Both the position numbers and the translations under genes were made by a program. The notes beneath the pieces are model-generated. The model did not search any database and was not told the DNA's origin. It saw only the letters and a program-made list of their open reading frames with translations. From Eonycteris spelaea (Eukaryota; Chordata; Mammalia; Chiroptera; Pteropodidae), in contig PUFA01000167.1 of the NCBI GenBank assembly GCA_003508835.1, forward strand, positions 372,001 to 436,000: a DNA stretch of 64,000 nucleotides. The letters run 5' to 3'. Position 1 is the stretch's first letter, and every line of letters begins with the position of its first letter. Of this stretch, positions 22,290 to 34,117 are shown piece by piece.

Positions 22290-23520
22290 ATGGTACTTTA
22301 GTAACTAACCTATCCCAGGCAGTTCTTTTTTCATACTAAAATAAAGAACTATTTAAAGCAAAGCGTCTAGTTTCAATGGGAGAATTACAATGTATTAAGT
22401 TTGTCTTTAGAGAACAATTATGTATTAACAATTATGAGTGTTATAGAAGGAAACAGAAGTTTGACCACAAATTAATTCACTCGCAATGGAGCACTGCAGC
22501 GATGTGGCCTGTGTCCTACAATGATAGATCAGGACAGGTATTAGTTTGGCTTTTCTGCCGGTGAAGGCTTGAATGTATAATGTCACCTCCGGTGGCTTTT
22601 AGGATGTCTAAATGTGCTCATGAGTCAGATCCCCTTTATCAGAGCCAGGGACACTTCATTCCCTCGTGGATTTGCCTCAAAGCACTGTATTGAGGCCAAT
22701 GAACAAAGTTTAAGGCCTAGTGTCTGCTGTCCTGAAAGTACCTGTCTGTGGAAGGGAAGAGGCTGTGCATTTGAAGGAGTTCTCTGATGATGTGTGAGGC
22801 TTAGTAAGGGCAGTACGTGTTCAGGGGATGAGGATCTTTCTGACTTTGTGAGCGAGGAGGGTTGTAGGAACATCTGAGGTCCTTGGTCCTTAACAGAGCA
22901 ACCAAGTATAGCTGGTAGGAAGAAGAGCTAAACTCATTTTGGTTTAAGTTAGGGACATTTAGGTTCAAAATGGAAGTAACATTTGGGCAAGACTGGAAAG
23001 GCAGATGAGGCAGACTACATTCATTGGCTTGTGAGTCATGGAGTGTCTTGAAGGGACACCAGTGCAGTGAGGGAGAGGCCAGGGGCGAGGTGAAAAGGTG
23101 ACCTGGCATGGTGTTTGGGGAAATTGGAATAAGGAAAGAATGGAACTTGACAAGGAACTAGGACTTTGGTTCTGTTATTAATAAGGTTTACTGGGAGGAA
23201 TTTTTCCTGATGTCAAACAGGGCTTTACAAAAACAAATCAGCTTAGAGCAGTGTTTCTCAAAGTTATGAGGAATATCCATTTGTGTGCCTTGGTGTTTGT
23301 TACTTGTTAAAATGGATTTACACCAACCGGAGTATTGGGAAAAACTCAGTTACCCAAAGTGAAGCAGATTTCTTCTTGACAGGATTTCTCAGAACCTTTA
23401 TTATGCAAATTACTTCGTTAATCTTTCCTTACTTGACAGTCTATTCTAGAACTATGAAAAGCTGCTCACCACCCTGGCTAGGCCACTCAAGCAAAGGGTG
23501 CTATTTAAATACCTACACAA
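22290..23520. other. Intronic stretch, possible L2 remnant
   Basis: Phrases around 22960-23110 ('gggcaagactggaaaggcag', 'gtcatggagtgtcttgaagg') are reminiscent of L2 but too diverged for a firm call. The minus-strand frames at 22625-23153 have no recognised domains. Confidence 0.3.
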
Positions 23521-23524
23521 TATC

Positions 23525-23602
23525 ATCGATTTTGCTTCTCGGTCTGCAAAGCCTAAAATACTTTCTATGTGGCCCTTTGCAGAAAAAGTTTGCATACCTC
23601 TG
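23525..23602. mobile_element. hAT DNA transposon terminal fragment
   Basis: 'ctgcaaagcctaaaatactt', 'atgtggccctttgcagaaaa' and the end 'gtttgcatacctctg' match one end of a common eutherian non-autonomous hAT (terminal CAG...). The other end was not found. Confidence 0.5.
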
Positions 23603-23610
23603 CTTTAGTT

Positions 23611-23922
23611 CTGCACTGTCCAGCCGTACGTGACTTTTGAGCACATGCAACGTGGTTAGTCCGAATTGAGATGTGCTGTATTTACACTTACATCTGTTAG
23701 AATTTAAAGACTTGGTGTTCAAAAAAAATCTCATTAATAATATTTTATATTTGATTAGATGTTGAAAGTATATTTTGGATACACTGGGTCAAATGAAATG
23801 TATTATCGAAATTAATTTCACCTGTTTCTCGTTTCTTTTTTCCATGTGGACACTAGCAAATTTAAAATGACATGTGTGGCTTGCATTTATGGTGCTCATT
23901 ACATTTCCGTTGTATAATGCTG
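23611..23922 (-). mobile_element. Non-autonomous hAT transposon
   Basis: One end begins 'ctgcactgtccagc' and the other reads 'tttccgttgtataatgctg', degraded forms of the inverted CAGTGCTGTCCAATAGAA-type terminus. The interior ('ttgagcacatgcaacgtggt', 'ccgaattgagatgtgctgta', 'aattaatttcacctgtttct') follows a familiar eutherian element. Flanking octamers ctttagtt and atatagta agree at 5 of 8 positions, a decayed 8-bp duplication at best. No transposase is encoded. Confidence 0.6.
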
Positions 23923-24279
23923 ATATAGTATAACATCCATGTTTATTGCCCACAAAGCTCGTTTTTTCAGAGAGTTTCTTGAATAAGCCTAGCTGGTTTT
24001 CCCTGGGGCACACGTTTAGCAACGTGACAGCCCTACACGTATTCTATTTTGAAGCTCTGTGTTTTGTTGACAACTAAGTTATAGTTTAATAGATGTAAAC
24101 TCTTACCTTTAAATAATGATGCATACTTTTCTTTGTGTTTTTCAAATATAGATATATTTATTACTTTCCATTTTATTTTAAATCAAGTATTTTAAAATTA
24201 TTCTCATTATGGAGGTTTTAAAATCTACGAGTTATATATTTCCTGTGATGTAAAAAATCATGACTTTATCATGTCTACT

Positions 24280-24560
24280 CTGATTCAGCAAGTCCACTCC
24301 TAGGATTCTGTCTTGAGGAAATAATTGGGTGAGTGAGCAGCAATGTACACAGAAGGATGCCTTTAATTACAAAACAATCGAAAACATCTTTGTTGCCCAA
24401 CTATAATGATTGATTACTTAAATGATAGAATATATACATTATTATATTGCCAGTATAAATGCTGACAATGAGTTATTAAAGAGTATAGATAATCAGTGTT
24501 TTAAAGAGAAACATTAAACTTATACTTTAAAAATTCTGAAAGAAAACAGGTTCTAACTGT
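24280..24560 (+). mobile_element. L1M 3'-end fragment, sense
   Basis: 'aagtccactcctaggattct', 'gaggaaataattgggtgag', 'acatctttgttgcccaacta' and 'agagaaacattaaacttata' follow the tail of an old L1. One of the few L1 pieces in the gene's own orientation. Confidence 0.6.
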
Positions 24561-25520
24561 TCATGCTGATTCTTTTTGACTGGGGATTTAGGTTATTTAA
24601 TTTCTTCATGCCTACTTATGTGGTCTAGTTTTCTTTGATTGCTATATCTTATACAGTTAATTAAAACAATTACTTAACCATTTAGTAACTAGGTATGAAA
24701 TAGCTCCTTGGAAACAAGAAAAGTTCAAAATCTAAGTGAACATATTTATGTGGCATGGGAATTCATAAAAATAGATTTTATTGTCATATAATAAGAGATA
24801 TTAAATAAAAAGCATTTCCCCCCAGAACAGCCACATATTGTAAACAACTGTTCTGATACTAAGATAAGTAGTCATTGGTAGGGCATAAAGAAGTTTGTAC
24901 TATCTAACAAATAGAGTTCTTATTTGAAAATCTTCCGAGATCTACGCACCACAATTGTGATTTTTCTGATAAAACAATTTCCTGAAATTTTTAAATGCTT
25001 CATGGCTAGTTATTTTTAAGTGACCAGCACAGGAAGGATGTGGAGGGGGTGGAGTACTATGGGAGCTCCTGCCAGTTAACGGGAAAATTTTTGAAAGTGA
25101 ACTAAGGCCACCAAAAGTAGTCTGAAGAAATTGTTATGTACAAAAAAGCAAAGGTTTTCATTGTGTTGGGTAAAAAAAGATTGTGACCCCAGTAGGTCTT
25201 TGGGTTTTTTTGGGTTTTTTTTTTTTTGGCATTTTTTAAATTCCCCTGGTGAAATTTAATGCTAAGAATCAGTTTAACAGTTAAACTTGGAAAGGTACGA
25301 AAATGACTTTTACCATAGTAGGTAATAGGTGAGCCCCAGCTAGCAAACAGAGCTCTGCAAATGGGATTTCTCTTTAACATTTACAATATTAAATATTTTA
25401 TAGACTCTACTACATATTCTATGTCTGAAATGATATATTTTAGATAATTTAGGTATAGTTTCAGCTAAGTTAGTGGGAAATGTCACTGGAAATATATATA
25501 TCATTAAAAAATGGATGGTA
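24560..25520. other. Intronic stretch, nothing recognised
   Basis: AT-rich. Contains a T-rich run at about 25206-25228. No gene or repeat assigned. Confidence 0.4.
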
Positions 25521-25535
25521 GGTCCTTTAATTATT

Positions 25536-28500
25536 TTTATATTTTTATTTTTTTCAATTATAGTTAACATACAATATTATACTAGTTTCAGGTGTACAAC
25601 ACCTGAACTTATGAAGTGATCACCCTGATATCCAGTACCCATCTGACACCATACAATACAATACTACTGAGTATATTCCCCATGCTATACTCTACATCCC
25701 CATGACTATTTTGTAACTGCCATTCGTACCTCTTAATCCCCTCCCCTCTTCACCATCTCTCATGTCCCAATCCGCCAATCATCAAATGCTCTCTATGTCT
25801 ATGAGCGTGTTTCTGTTTGTTTGTTTATACTGTTCTCTAGATTCCACATATAAGTAAAATTATATGACATTTGTCTTTCTATGTCTGCCTTGCTTCACTT
25901 GTACAATACTCTCTAAATCTATTCATGTTGCTGCACGTGACAAGATTTCATTCTTTTCTATGGCAGAGTGATATTCTATTGTATATATGTATCACCTCTT
26001 TACTCATTCATCCACTGATGGGCACCCAGGTTGCCTCCATATCTTGGCTATTGTAAATAATGCTGAAATGAACATAGGGATGCACATGTCCTTCAAAATA
26101 GTGTTTTGGGTTTCTTTGGATAAATACCCAGAAATGAGATTACTGGGTTTTTTTTGTTTCTTGTTGTAGCCCTTGTTTTAAAGTCTATTTTGTCTGGTAT
26201 TAACATTGCTATGCCAGCTTTTTTCCCCCTCATTTTTGTGAAATATCTTTTCTCATCCCTTTACTTTCAGTCTGTGTGTGTCTTTCAACCTGAAGTGAGT
26301 CTCTTGTAGGCAGCATATGTAAGGATTTTGTTTCTCTATTGTTCAGCCACCCTATCTTTGATTGGAGCACGTAATTTATTTACATTTAAAGTAATTATTG
26401 ATAGATATGTAGTTTTGCCATTTTATTATTTATATTTTTGATCTTTTTTTTTTTCTTCTTCTTAAAGGAGTCTCCAATATTTCCTTTAATACTGGTTTGG
26501 TATTGATGAACTCCTTTAGCTTTTTCCTGTCTGAGAAGCTCTTTTTCTGTCCTTCGATTCTAAATGATAGCTTTGCTGAGTAATCTTGGTTGTAGGTCCT
26601 TGGTTTTTATCACTTTGAGTATTTCCTGACAATCCCTTCTATCCTGCAAATTTTCTGTTGAGAAATCAGCTTCCAGTCTTATGGATTTCCCTTGTAGGTA
26701 GGTAACTGCTTCTTTTTGCTGCTTTTAAGGTTCTGTCTTTGTCTTTAACCGTTGGTATTTTAGTTTTGATGTGGCTTAATGTGGGCCTCTTTGAGTTCAT
26801 TTTATTTGTGACTCTCTTTGCTTCCTGAGATTGTATGTCTATTTCCTTTGCCAGGTTAGGGAAGTTGTCCATCATTATTTCTTCAGGTAGGTTTTCAATT
26901 CTTTGCTCACTCTCTTCTCCTTCTGGTACTCCTATGATGCGAATGTTGGTATGTTCGTTGTTGCCTAGAGAACCCTTAAACTATCTTCATATTTTTGGAT
27001 TCTTTTATCTTTTTGCTGTTCTGCTGGGGGTACTTTCTTTTAAATCACTGATTCGATCCTCTGCTACGTCTAATCTACTCCTGATTCCTTCTAAGGTATT
27101 CTTCATTTTGGTTAGTGTATTCTTCATTTCTGACTGGTTATTTTCTGTTTTCTATCTTCATTTTTATGTTTTCTATCTCTTTTTTAAAGTTCTCACTAAG
27201 TTCATCTGCTCTTTCCTTAAGTGTATTGAGCATCCTTGTAACCAGTGTTTTGAACTCTGCATCTGGTAGATTGCTTGTCTCCATTTTGTTTAGTTCTTTT
27301 TCTGGAGCTTTATTCTGTCCATTCATTTGGGACATATTTCTTTGTCTCCTTATTTTGTCTGACTTATTTTGTTTCTGTGTATTAGGTAGAGCTGCTATGT
27401 CTCCTGGTTTTAGTAGAGTGGTCTTATGTAGTAGGTGTCCTATGGCGACCGACCAGTAGCACAGTCTCCCTGGTCACCTGAGCTGGGTGCTCCAGGTGTG
27501 TGTTTCTTGTGTGGGTCGTGTGTGCCCTCCTGTTGTAGTTGAGCCTTGGTTGCTGTTCATGTCAGTGGGAGGGATTGACCTTTAGGCCAATTGGTTGTGA
27601 GGACTGACCAGTGACTACAGTGGAGGAGCTGTTGTGTAGGGGCTGACCCTATAAAACAGGATTCACTTTAGCAGGGCTCTGGTGCCCACCTAGTCTCCTC
27701 TTTGGGTGTGTCATTTGTAGAGATAGCTGGGTGGTGTTCTGGTTCCTTGAAAAGTGACCACTGGGAGGTACTGGAGAGTCCCCACTGCAGACCAAATTTA
27801 GCTGCTGGCTGTGCCCTGCTCAGGGCCACCTGACATGAGCCACAAAGTGATCCATAGGTCTTACACCCATGCTGGGCTTGGTGGAGCCTGGGAGGGATTA
27901 AATGTGAACTAAGTCTGGCTGCTGCTAGTGCCAGGATTGGTGCTGCTCAGCAAGAGGTACAGGGTGCACGAAGGCCAAATGTTATTTGTTTGGGGTTTGT
28001 GAACCTTTGAGAGAGTTCAGGAAAGTCTGCTGCTTGAACCAAGACAGGCCATTTGTATGGCAAAGCCACTGAAAGCAGGCCTACAAGTTGGGTGGGGCGC
28101 GGTCTCAGGCAATCACCAGGGTGGGGAAAAGGTGTTGCCAGGTTGATAGAGACTCAGATATGGCACACACCTAAGTCTGCATGCTGGGAGGGAGGAAGGA
28201 TCAGGAAAGGAACAATGGCCTCACTAGCATTTCTTTCTGGGAGAAAGCTGCCTGTCCAGCTCTTGCCCTGAAGCTAGACAGTTCAGTTTCTCCACTTATA
28301 TCCCTGGCACCTTTCAAGCTGCTTCCCCAAGTGCTAGAGCTCAGAGCAAACAAGTTCATCATTGAGTAGATTCATACATGGGCCCTTTAAGAAGAATGCC
28401 TAGGACCTCCCCAAGCCCTCCATCTCACACAACCACAATCTTCACTGATTTTCACGGCCTGAAGTTGTGCGGAAAGTTGTGGGGACTTCTCTTGTTGGCA

Positions 28501-28804
28501 CTGACACTCCGAGTTGGGGATTCTGGTGGGGGGTTGGGACCCCTCCCTTCTCTGGGGGGACTTGCATAGCCGAGTTATCTCTCCTGATTCTCAACACCGT
28601 ACCTGGGTGTGGGCCAGCTTGTTTAGCATCTTCACCCCGCCTACCAGTCTGTGGCTTCTTCTGTAGAGCCTTTGTTACAGGACTTTTGTTCAGCTGGACT
28701 TTAGGTGATTCTCATTGTTGGTTGTTCTGTAGGTTGATAGTAATTTTAATGTGGTTGTGAGAGGGACCCCAGCATAGCCACCTTGGCCAGAACTCTCAAT
28801 GATC
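25536..28804 (-). mobile_element. Internally deleted LINE-1 with both ends, antisense
   Basis: Read on the minus strand from 28804 down, there is a GC-richer 5' UTR (about 28800-27345), then ORF1 (27335 to about 26455), then roughly 90 degraded codons resembling the start of ORF2 endonuclease (about 26440-26165). An abrupt junction near 26150-26165 leads to the ORF2 C-terminus and 3' UTR (to about 25555), where 'tttggataaatacccagaaa' and 'ttgtatatatgtatcacctc' are seen on +. Most of ORF2, including reverse transcriptase, is missing, leaving about 3.3 kb instead of 6 kb or more. Candidate target-site duplications are 'ggtcctttaattatt' (25521-25535) and 'ggttctttcagattatt' (28805-28821). The subfamily looks laurasiatherian; that is from memory. 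Confidence 0.8.
26455..27335 (-). pseudogene. LINE-1 ORF1 pseudogene
   Basis: ORF1p is the RNA-binding coiled-coil chaperone of L1. An N-terminal frame of 65 codons (27335-27138) begins MSQMNGQNKAPEKELNK and runs into a Lys/Glu/Asn-rich coiled coil, broken by a frameshift near 27135. A second frame (26875-26666) carries the RNA-recognition segment NFPNLAKEIDIQSQEAKR and the KDRTLKAAKR motif. The C-terminal domain continues in another frame down to about 26455 (a KSFSDRKKLKEF-like motif). Frameshifts and stops make it non-functional. Confidence 0.75.
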
Positions 28805-28969
28805 GGTTCTTTCAGATTATTAAGACACTAATGGGGTCTAATGTTAATTCTCTGTGAACCTACCACCTCATACATACCTCTTATAGCTTTGAGATTATTG
28901 TGGTTATTATCGGTGTAATAACCACGGATAATAAACACTGAGCTTCTTGACCACCAGAACTCTGTTTTA

Positions 28970-30150
28970 CTTGTATCTCTAACTACCGTAGAGGACATGG
29001 AGTTAGTGCTTAGTAGATGTTTATTTAAAGAAGGAAAGTAGTAGAGGAGCACCCTGAGTAGTAGAATTATTAATTAGTCTCTGTATTCAAAAGGCTGTAG
29101 TCTGAATTGCTCCATGAGGATGCTTTTCGGACACAGGAAAGATCCAACAATCTCTAATTTAGGAGTTTAAGCTACATTTTGCAGTGAGAAATCTGTTAGT
29201 ATTTATTAAAATCCATCCTTTCATCTTGCTCATCACTGCTTGAATTCAGACCACCTTACCTCAGTTGAACTTCTAGGTGGCCTCTATGCCTCCTTTCTAA
29301 TCCATCTTCTACATTGCCATCACATCTGTCTCTCTAAATTAGTACAGTCATATTATTCTCCTGCTTAACGTCTGTTACTGGCTCCTTGTAACCGCTTGAC
29401 ATATTGATTGAGTGTAGATCTTTCCATTGTCATTTAAAATAATTAAGCAAGTAGCCTGAGTCATTTGAATTAATTCAACACTCATTTTATTTTGGCTTCA
29501 TGCAAAGACAATTTTTAGAAATAAGAGAGTGATGGGTGATTGTATAGTGACATCACTTGTTTACTCTGCTAGCTTGTTTTTGAGCAAATCACTGTGGGTG
29601 GCAGATCAGGGAACACAGGAAGATGGTTTCTACTTAACACTCTCAGAAGGTTGCCCCAGAACACTTAAGAGGAAAGGAGAATTAAGCCAGAAGAGTGACA
29701 GTTGTAAGGTAAAATATAAATTCTTGGTTAAAGGAAAACCACTGTGAAATAGCTCATCAGTTTCACATGACTTGAAGTACTTTATGACATACATTCTGTT
29801 CTCCAACTACCACTTCCATCTCTCCTGTTACTTTTTACCTGTTTTTGATCATGGTGTGAAATTCCCTTCTCCCATCACTCTGCCAATCCGAGCAGTATTT
29901 TCTTAGGAAGCTACGTTAGGGGTTACCTCCACAACACTTCGTGTTATATCTGTCACCCTTCCTCTTATTTTGTTCATACCATATTATCATCTCTGCTTAG
30001 AAGTAGCTTTGAAATGAATGTACTTTATATATGTCTCTTTAATTAGTCTGTAAAGTTCCTATAGCCAAGGACCATATTTTATTTTTCTTTTAAATTACCT
30101 GGTGTTCTTAATAACACTATGAAACTTGTTATTAAATGTTAGTGTTACTG
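28970..30150. repeat. L2 fragments
   Basis: 'attattctcctgcttaacgtc' with 'ggctccttgtaaccgct' (29350-29400), and 'ttagtctgtaaagttcctat' with 'aaggaccatattttattt' (30045-30085), match L2 3'-region phrases. A short L2/MIR tail ('gtgcttagtagatgtttatt') is near 29005-29030. These are probably separate pieces; the DNA between them is unassigned. Confidence 0.45.
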
Positions 30151-30249
30151 AATGAAATCATTATTAAGAGTTCAAAATTTTAGTAAATGTATATATAATC
30201 CAAGCCCTGATGGGTACTGTTTGCATTCACTTTGATAGCAAAATTGAGA

Positions 30250-30430
30250 GAGAAACATACCACCTGGCTTTAGAAACTGGCTTTGCTATTAGCATTCTAA
30301 CCTTTCTATGCTTCAGTTTTTCATCTCTTAATGAGGCTAAAAGTGACATCAACCTGATGGGGTTGATGCAAAGATAACGATGTTTAGAGAAGGTATATGT
30401 AAAACGCTTGACAATGTCTGGTATATAAAA
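30250..30430 (+). repeat. MIR SINE
   Basis: 'cttctatgcttcagtttttca'-type core, then 'gatggggttgatgcaaagat' and 'gcttgacaatgtctggtata', in MIR order. Confidence 0.6.
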
Positions 30431-32225
30431 TGAATAGTTTGTACATTGAAATATAGAAAAATAAAACATAACAAAATATGTGTAGTTTGTGCATATATAA
30501 TATACTTTAACAATTATAAAATTGACTTATTGCAGGCATTGAAAAATTGAGGTGACATTAATTGTAAATTAGAAAGTTGAACATTATCTCTCTTATTTTT
30601 TAAAAAGAAACTCTTTTGTGTGTGATACTCAAAATCAGATTAAATCACTCAAAATGTCTGCTCTATAAAGTATAGCCTAAAGATACTGGATATTAAAAAG
30701 AATTGAGCAAAACATACTTATTGAAATGTTTTTCATGATTTTGCTCATTTCTGTGCAACCATTTTTAGTTTAGACATTCTACTGTAGTGGGGGTTTCATA
30801 AAGACTCCTCTGTGTAAAATTCTGTGTGGTAGCAAACTTTATCATCGGAACAACTAATAACGTTGTTGCAGTTTGGAGCTGTTACTGTAGAGTGGTGAAA
30901 AAATGTTTTCATAAATTGCCTCATCGCGTTAGCAAATGAGAACTGGAGGATGGAGTTGGATCATGAGCATAGCAGTTTTCCCGCTCCCCTCACATGCTGA
31001 AATAAACAGCTCCATTTTCGAAGAATGGGCTTTATTATAGTCTTGCGCGTGGAAATGTATTCCATTACTGCCAACATAATACAGTGTAGTTATCCCGTAG
31101 TCAATCATGTCATCAGTCAATTTATAAAACTCAATATAATCATATTGTGGTAAAATACAATTACAATAAGAGTTGTAATGAGATGAGAGGGATGGATATG
31201 TCCTCTGGTAACTATTCCTTCACTTCTAGAATACTGTTCTTCGTCTGGATTGTTTATTGGATTCTGAGGTTTTTAGGCTATGTATTCTCCCTTCCTCTTC
31301 TCTCCCACCCTACCTTAGAGGCTGCCATGGTGGGGAGGAAAGATGGCTTTGTAGATGAACATTGCATACATGTTTATGTTGGGGGAGTGGGAGCTGTGTC
31401 CTTCGGAGAGAAGAGGGCCATATAGATTTTAGCACGCAAGTGCCGTCTATTTGCTAAATCTAGTGCTCCATCACCCAGAGGAAAGGCCCTTCACTAATTT
31501 GACTGCAAGAGGGTTTTATATATTTTTTTGCCCAGCTCGAGCCCCATTTTTCAAGTTGCACAAAGGCTCACTGTATTGTCTAGTAGTAGCTTGATTTCTA
31601 GGTTCTGTAGGAAGTAGGTGAGCTCCCTCATGACCGCAGTTTCATGCCAACCTGGAGCCGATTCTTGGAGTCCTGAGAAACAAAAGAGTTCTGAGGCTGG
31701 GGCTTCTTGTCTGCTGGAGGCATTTTCTCTTTTTCACTTGGTTTGCACTAGGAGATCTTGATAGTGGTGGCTCTGCTTTATTAAGCAGGTCTGTGGGTCT
31801 AGGTGAAAGGCTGGTGGGGGCTGAGTCTAGTCAGGGTGCTGGTAGCGCAGCAGTCGCAGGGCCCACACCTGTCTCATTGCCCTCCCCTGCTCCCCCGGCC
31901 TGAGCTCTGAGCTCCCAAGCATTCTGGGCCCCTGTTTGTTGTTGGCCCTTTCCACTTGCTGGGCTAGGTTTTCTCTTCTCGTGGGTTGCTGCACTGGCAT
32001 GCTGGCTGGCTGCGTGCCCCTCACTCTGCTGGTTTCTAATCTCTATTCTGTGGGAATTTCTTGGTATGACTCTGGGAAAGATCAGAGGGCAAACTGTCAT
32101 CTTGCATTAGAAGTGCTGTCTTCTTAGTACATGAAGGTTCACACAGGGTGAACTGCATAAGCTTCGGTTGGTGATAGTGCTTTCATGGGTCAGAGGGGTT
32201 TGTAAATCAGACCAAAGCAGGTCAG
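30430..32225. other. Intronic stretch, nothing recognised
   Basis: No gene or confident repeat. 31620-32130 is GC-richer with overlapping short frames on both strands and no domain. Confidence 0.35.
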
Positions 32226-32385
32226 GGACCTTAGAGCATGGCCTCTTAAACCTTACAAAAGTTTATAAATCACCAGGAGGCCTTTGAAAATGAGGACTGT
32301 GATTCATTATGTCTGGGGCAAGGCCTGAGATTGTGCATTTCTAACAGGCTCAGGGAGACATCAGGCTTTCTCACTCACTAGGACC
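32225..32385 (+). mobile_element. MER5A-like hAT fragment
   Basis: 'aaatcaccaggaggcctttg', 'gattcattatgtctggggc', 'aggcctgagattgtgcattt' and 'ctaacaggctc' follow the MER5A order. Terminal CAG motifs have decayed. Confidence 0.6.
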
Positions 32386-32790
32386 TTTTCCCCCTTTTCC
32401 AATTTTACTCAGAGTCCCACCTTCACACCCCTTTATATTTGTTTTGTTGTATTTTATTAATAGAGCTATTCCTGCTGTGCCTGTTTGCTTTTATATCTCT
32501 GAGATGTTTATTGACATATATTTGAAACACCTTCTCAACTATTGAATGTGTTCCCAAGATAACATACGCAAAAGAAAAATAGCTGCTTTTATTTAAAAAA
32601 TGGTTTTCTTTCTAAGATATGTAAACATGTCCAAATTTCACAGAAATATTTTGAATACCTTCAGTTTACACAGATACATTACCAGAGGAGGTGTCTTTTA
32701 ACCTGACTAACAGCATTGATATAATTCTGGAGGCAGAAAGCCCTTAAAAAGTAAGTGCTTCTCTCGGTAAATTTAACAGGTTGGTGGACC

Positions 32791-33239
32791 CTATAGACAA
32801 GGGAATGACTCTTTAGGTGGATGTCCTGGAAGGAAGTTCCCATTAGGATGGTCATCATACGGACAGTCTTTCATATCAGTATCTGCCACATGGCTTCCCA
32901 ACCTCTTCTGGCTCCATCGTATCCCCTTCCCGAACTGTCTTCCTGGACCAGAGAAGTCCCGCTGTCTTTAACATAGAGACTAGCAGAGCACGCTTCACAC
33001 ACGTGCACGCACGCACGCAGAGAGAGATCGTCTGCGCTTGACAGCACGAGACTGTCAGAGAAGGCGGTACCGTCCTCCGTAGGACCCTTCTTCTTAGATC
33101 TGAGTGTCCTTTTGCTGTGGAGGCTGCAGGAGGAGTTGTCTCCTCCATTCCGCTTGGGAGCACCAGTGGCCTTCACGTGCCTGACTAGAGGCATGCACAG
33201 GGAACTGACTTTCTTGAGAGTTTCTGCAAGCTCACCCAA
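32791..33239 (-). pseudogene. Possible decayed retrocopy or exon, parent unknown
   Basis: On the minus strand a 122-codon frame (33239-32871) includes the stretch SSLCMPLVRHVKATGAPKRN followed by a Lys/Arg-rich segment. An overlapping frame (33163-32876) and a third frame (about 32910-32791) follow; the third reads DCPYDDHPNGNFLPGHPPKE and ends in TAG. Moving through three frames with protein-like composition suggests a coding sequence broken by indels, perhaps in the CGTG repeat at about 33002-33020. CpG density over 32880-33190 is well above the surrounding intron. I cannot name a parent gene, and no poly(A) tail or target-site duplication was found. Confidence 0.35.
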
Positions 33240-33583
33240 GGTAGTCTAGTATTTGTTTCACTTTATTTTCTAGTTAATAAAGTAAAATTTAGTATTCTCA
33301 TTTGCAGAAGAGAATGTGAGGGCGGTACAGCCAGGGTCTTACTTGTGAAAGAGAAGAAATTCTTCAACAAATAGGAAGGAATTGATTCTAGGATATGCTT
33401 TGGGGTAAATTAGAAAGATTATCATTCTAATTTAGGCTTTTTTAAAAAAAATTTTGATGGTGTTTTGAAATACAGATTAAACTTCATAAGGAAAGATATA
33501 GGTCACTATTTTCAGCCTTTTTCGAAAGTTTGTTCTGAATTGTTCTCATCCTGCCTCATTTTGAAAAGGATTTCATGCAGCCT

Positions 33584-33955
33584 CTCTTAGTCTGTTTGAC
33601 TTCTATATCAAAAATACTATAGGCTGGGTGGCTTATAAACAACAAATTTTACTTCTCACAGTTCTGGAGGCTGTAAGTCCAAGATAAAGGCACTGGTGGA
33701 TTCGGTGTCGGGTGAGACCCACTTCCTGATTCACTGATGGCCATAACCTCACTGTAACCTTGCTGTAACCTCACTGTCAAAAGAGGCAAGGGAGCCATCT
33801 GGGATCTCTTTTATAAGGCACTAATTCCATTTGTGAGGTTCTACCTTCAGGACCTAATCACCTCCCAAAGACCCCATCTTCAAGTACCATCACATTGGGG
33901 ATTAGGTTTCAATGTAGGAACTTTTAGGGGACATAAACATTGTGTTTATAGCACA
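33584..33955 (-). mobile_element. MLT1 (ERVL-MaLR) LTR, antisense
   Basis: On + it reads as a reversed MLT1: 'ggctgggtggcttataaaca', 'ctcacagttctggaggctgt', 'gtccaagataaaggcactgg', 'ggacctaatcacctcccaaa', 'ccatcacattggggattagg' and a final 'ggggacataaacat'. It contains an internal duplication of 'taacctcactg'. Nearly complete solo LTR. Confidence 0.85.
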
Positions 33956-33959
33956 GCCC

Positions 33960-34075
33960 ACAAAGATTAAAGAATATATGAGGAATGGGATGGAAAGGAA
34001 AGAAGCTGGGGGTAGGATCAGCACACAAAACATTTTCTATAAGATGCTATTCACTTACCATTGTACTGTATATCT

Positions 34076-34117
<42 letters not shown>

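Noticed and set aside
26835..27459. + strand ORFs of 114-144 codons, Phe/Leu/Ser-rich
   Set aside because: They are the antisense shadow of the L1 ORF1 on the minus strand.
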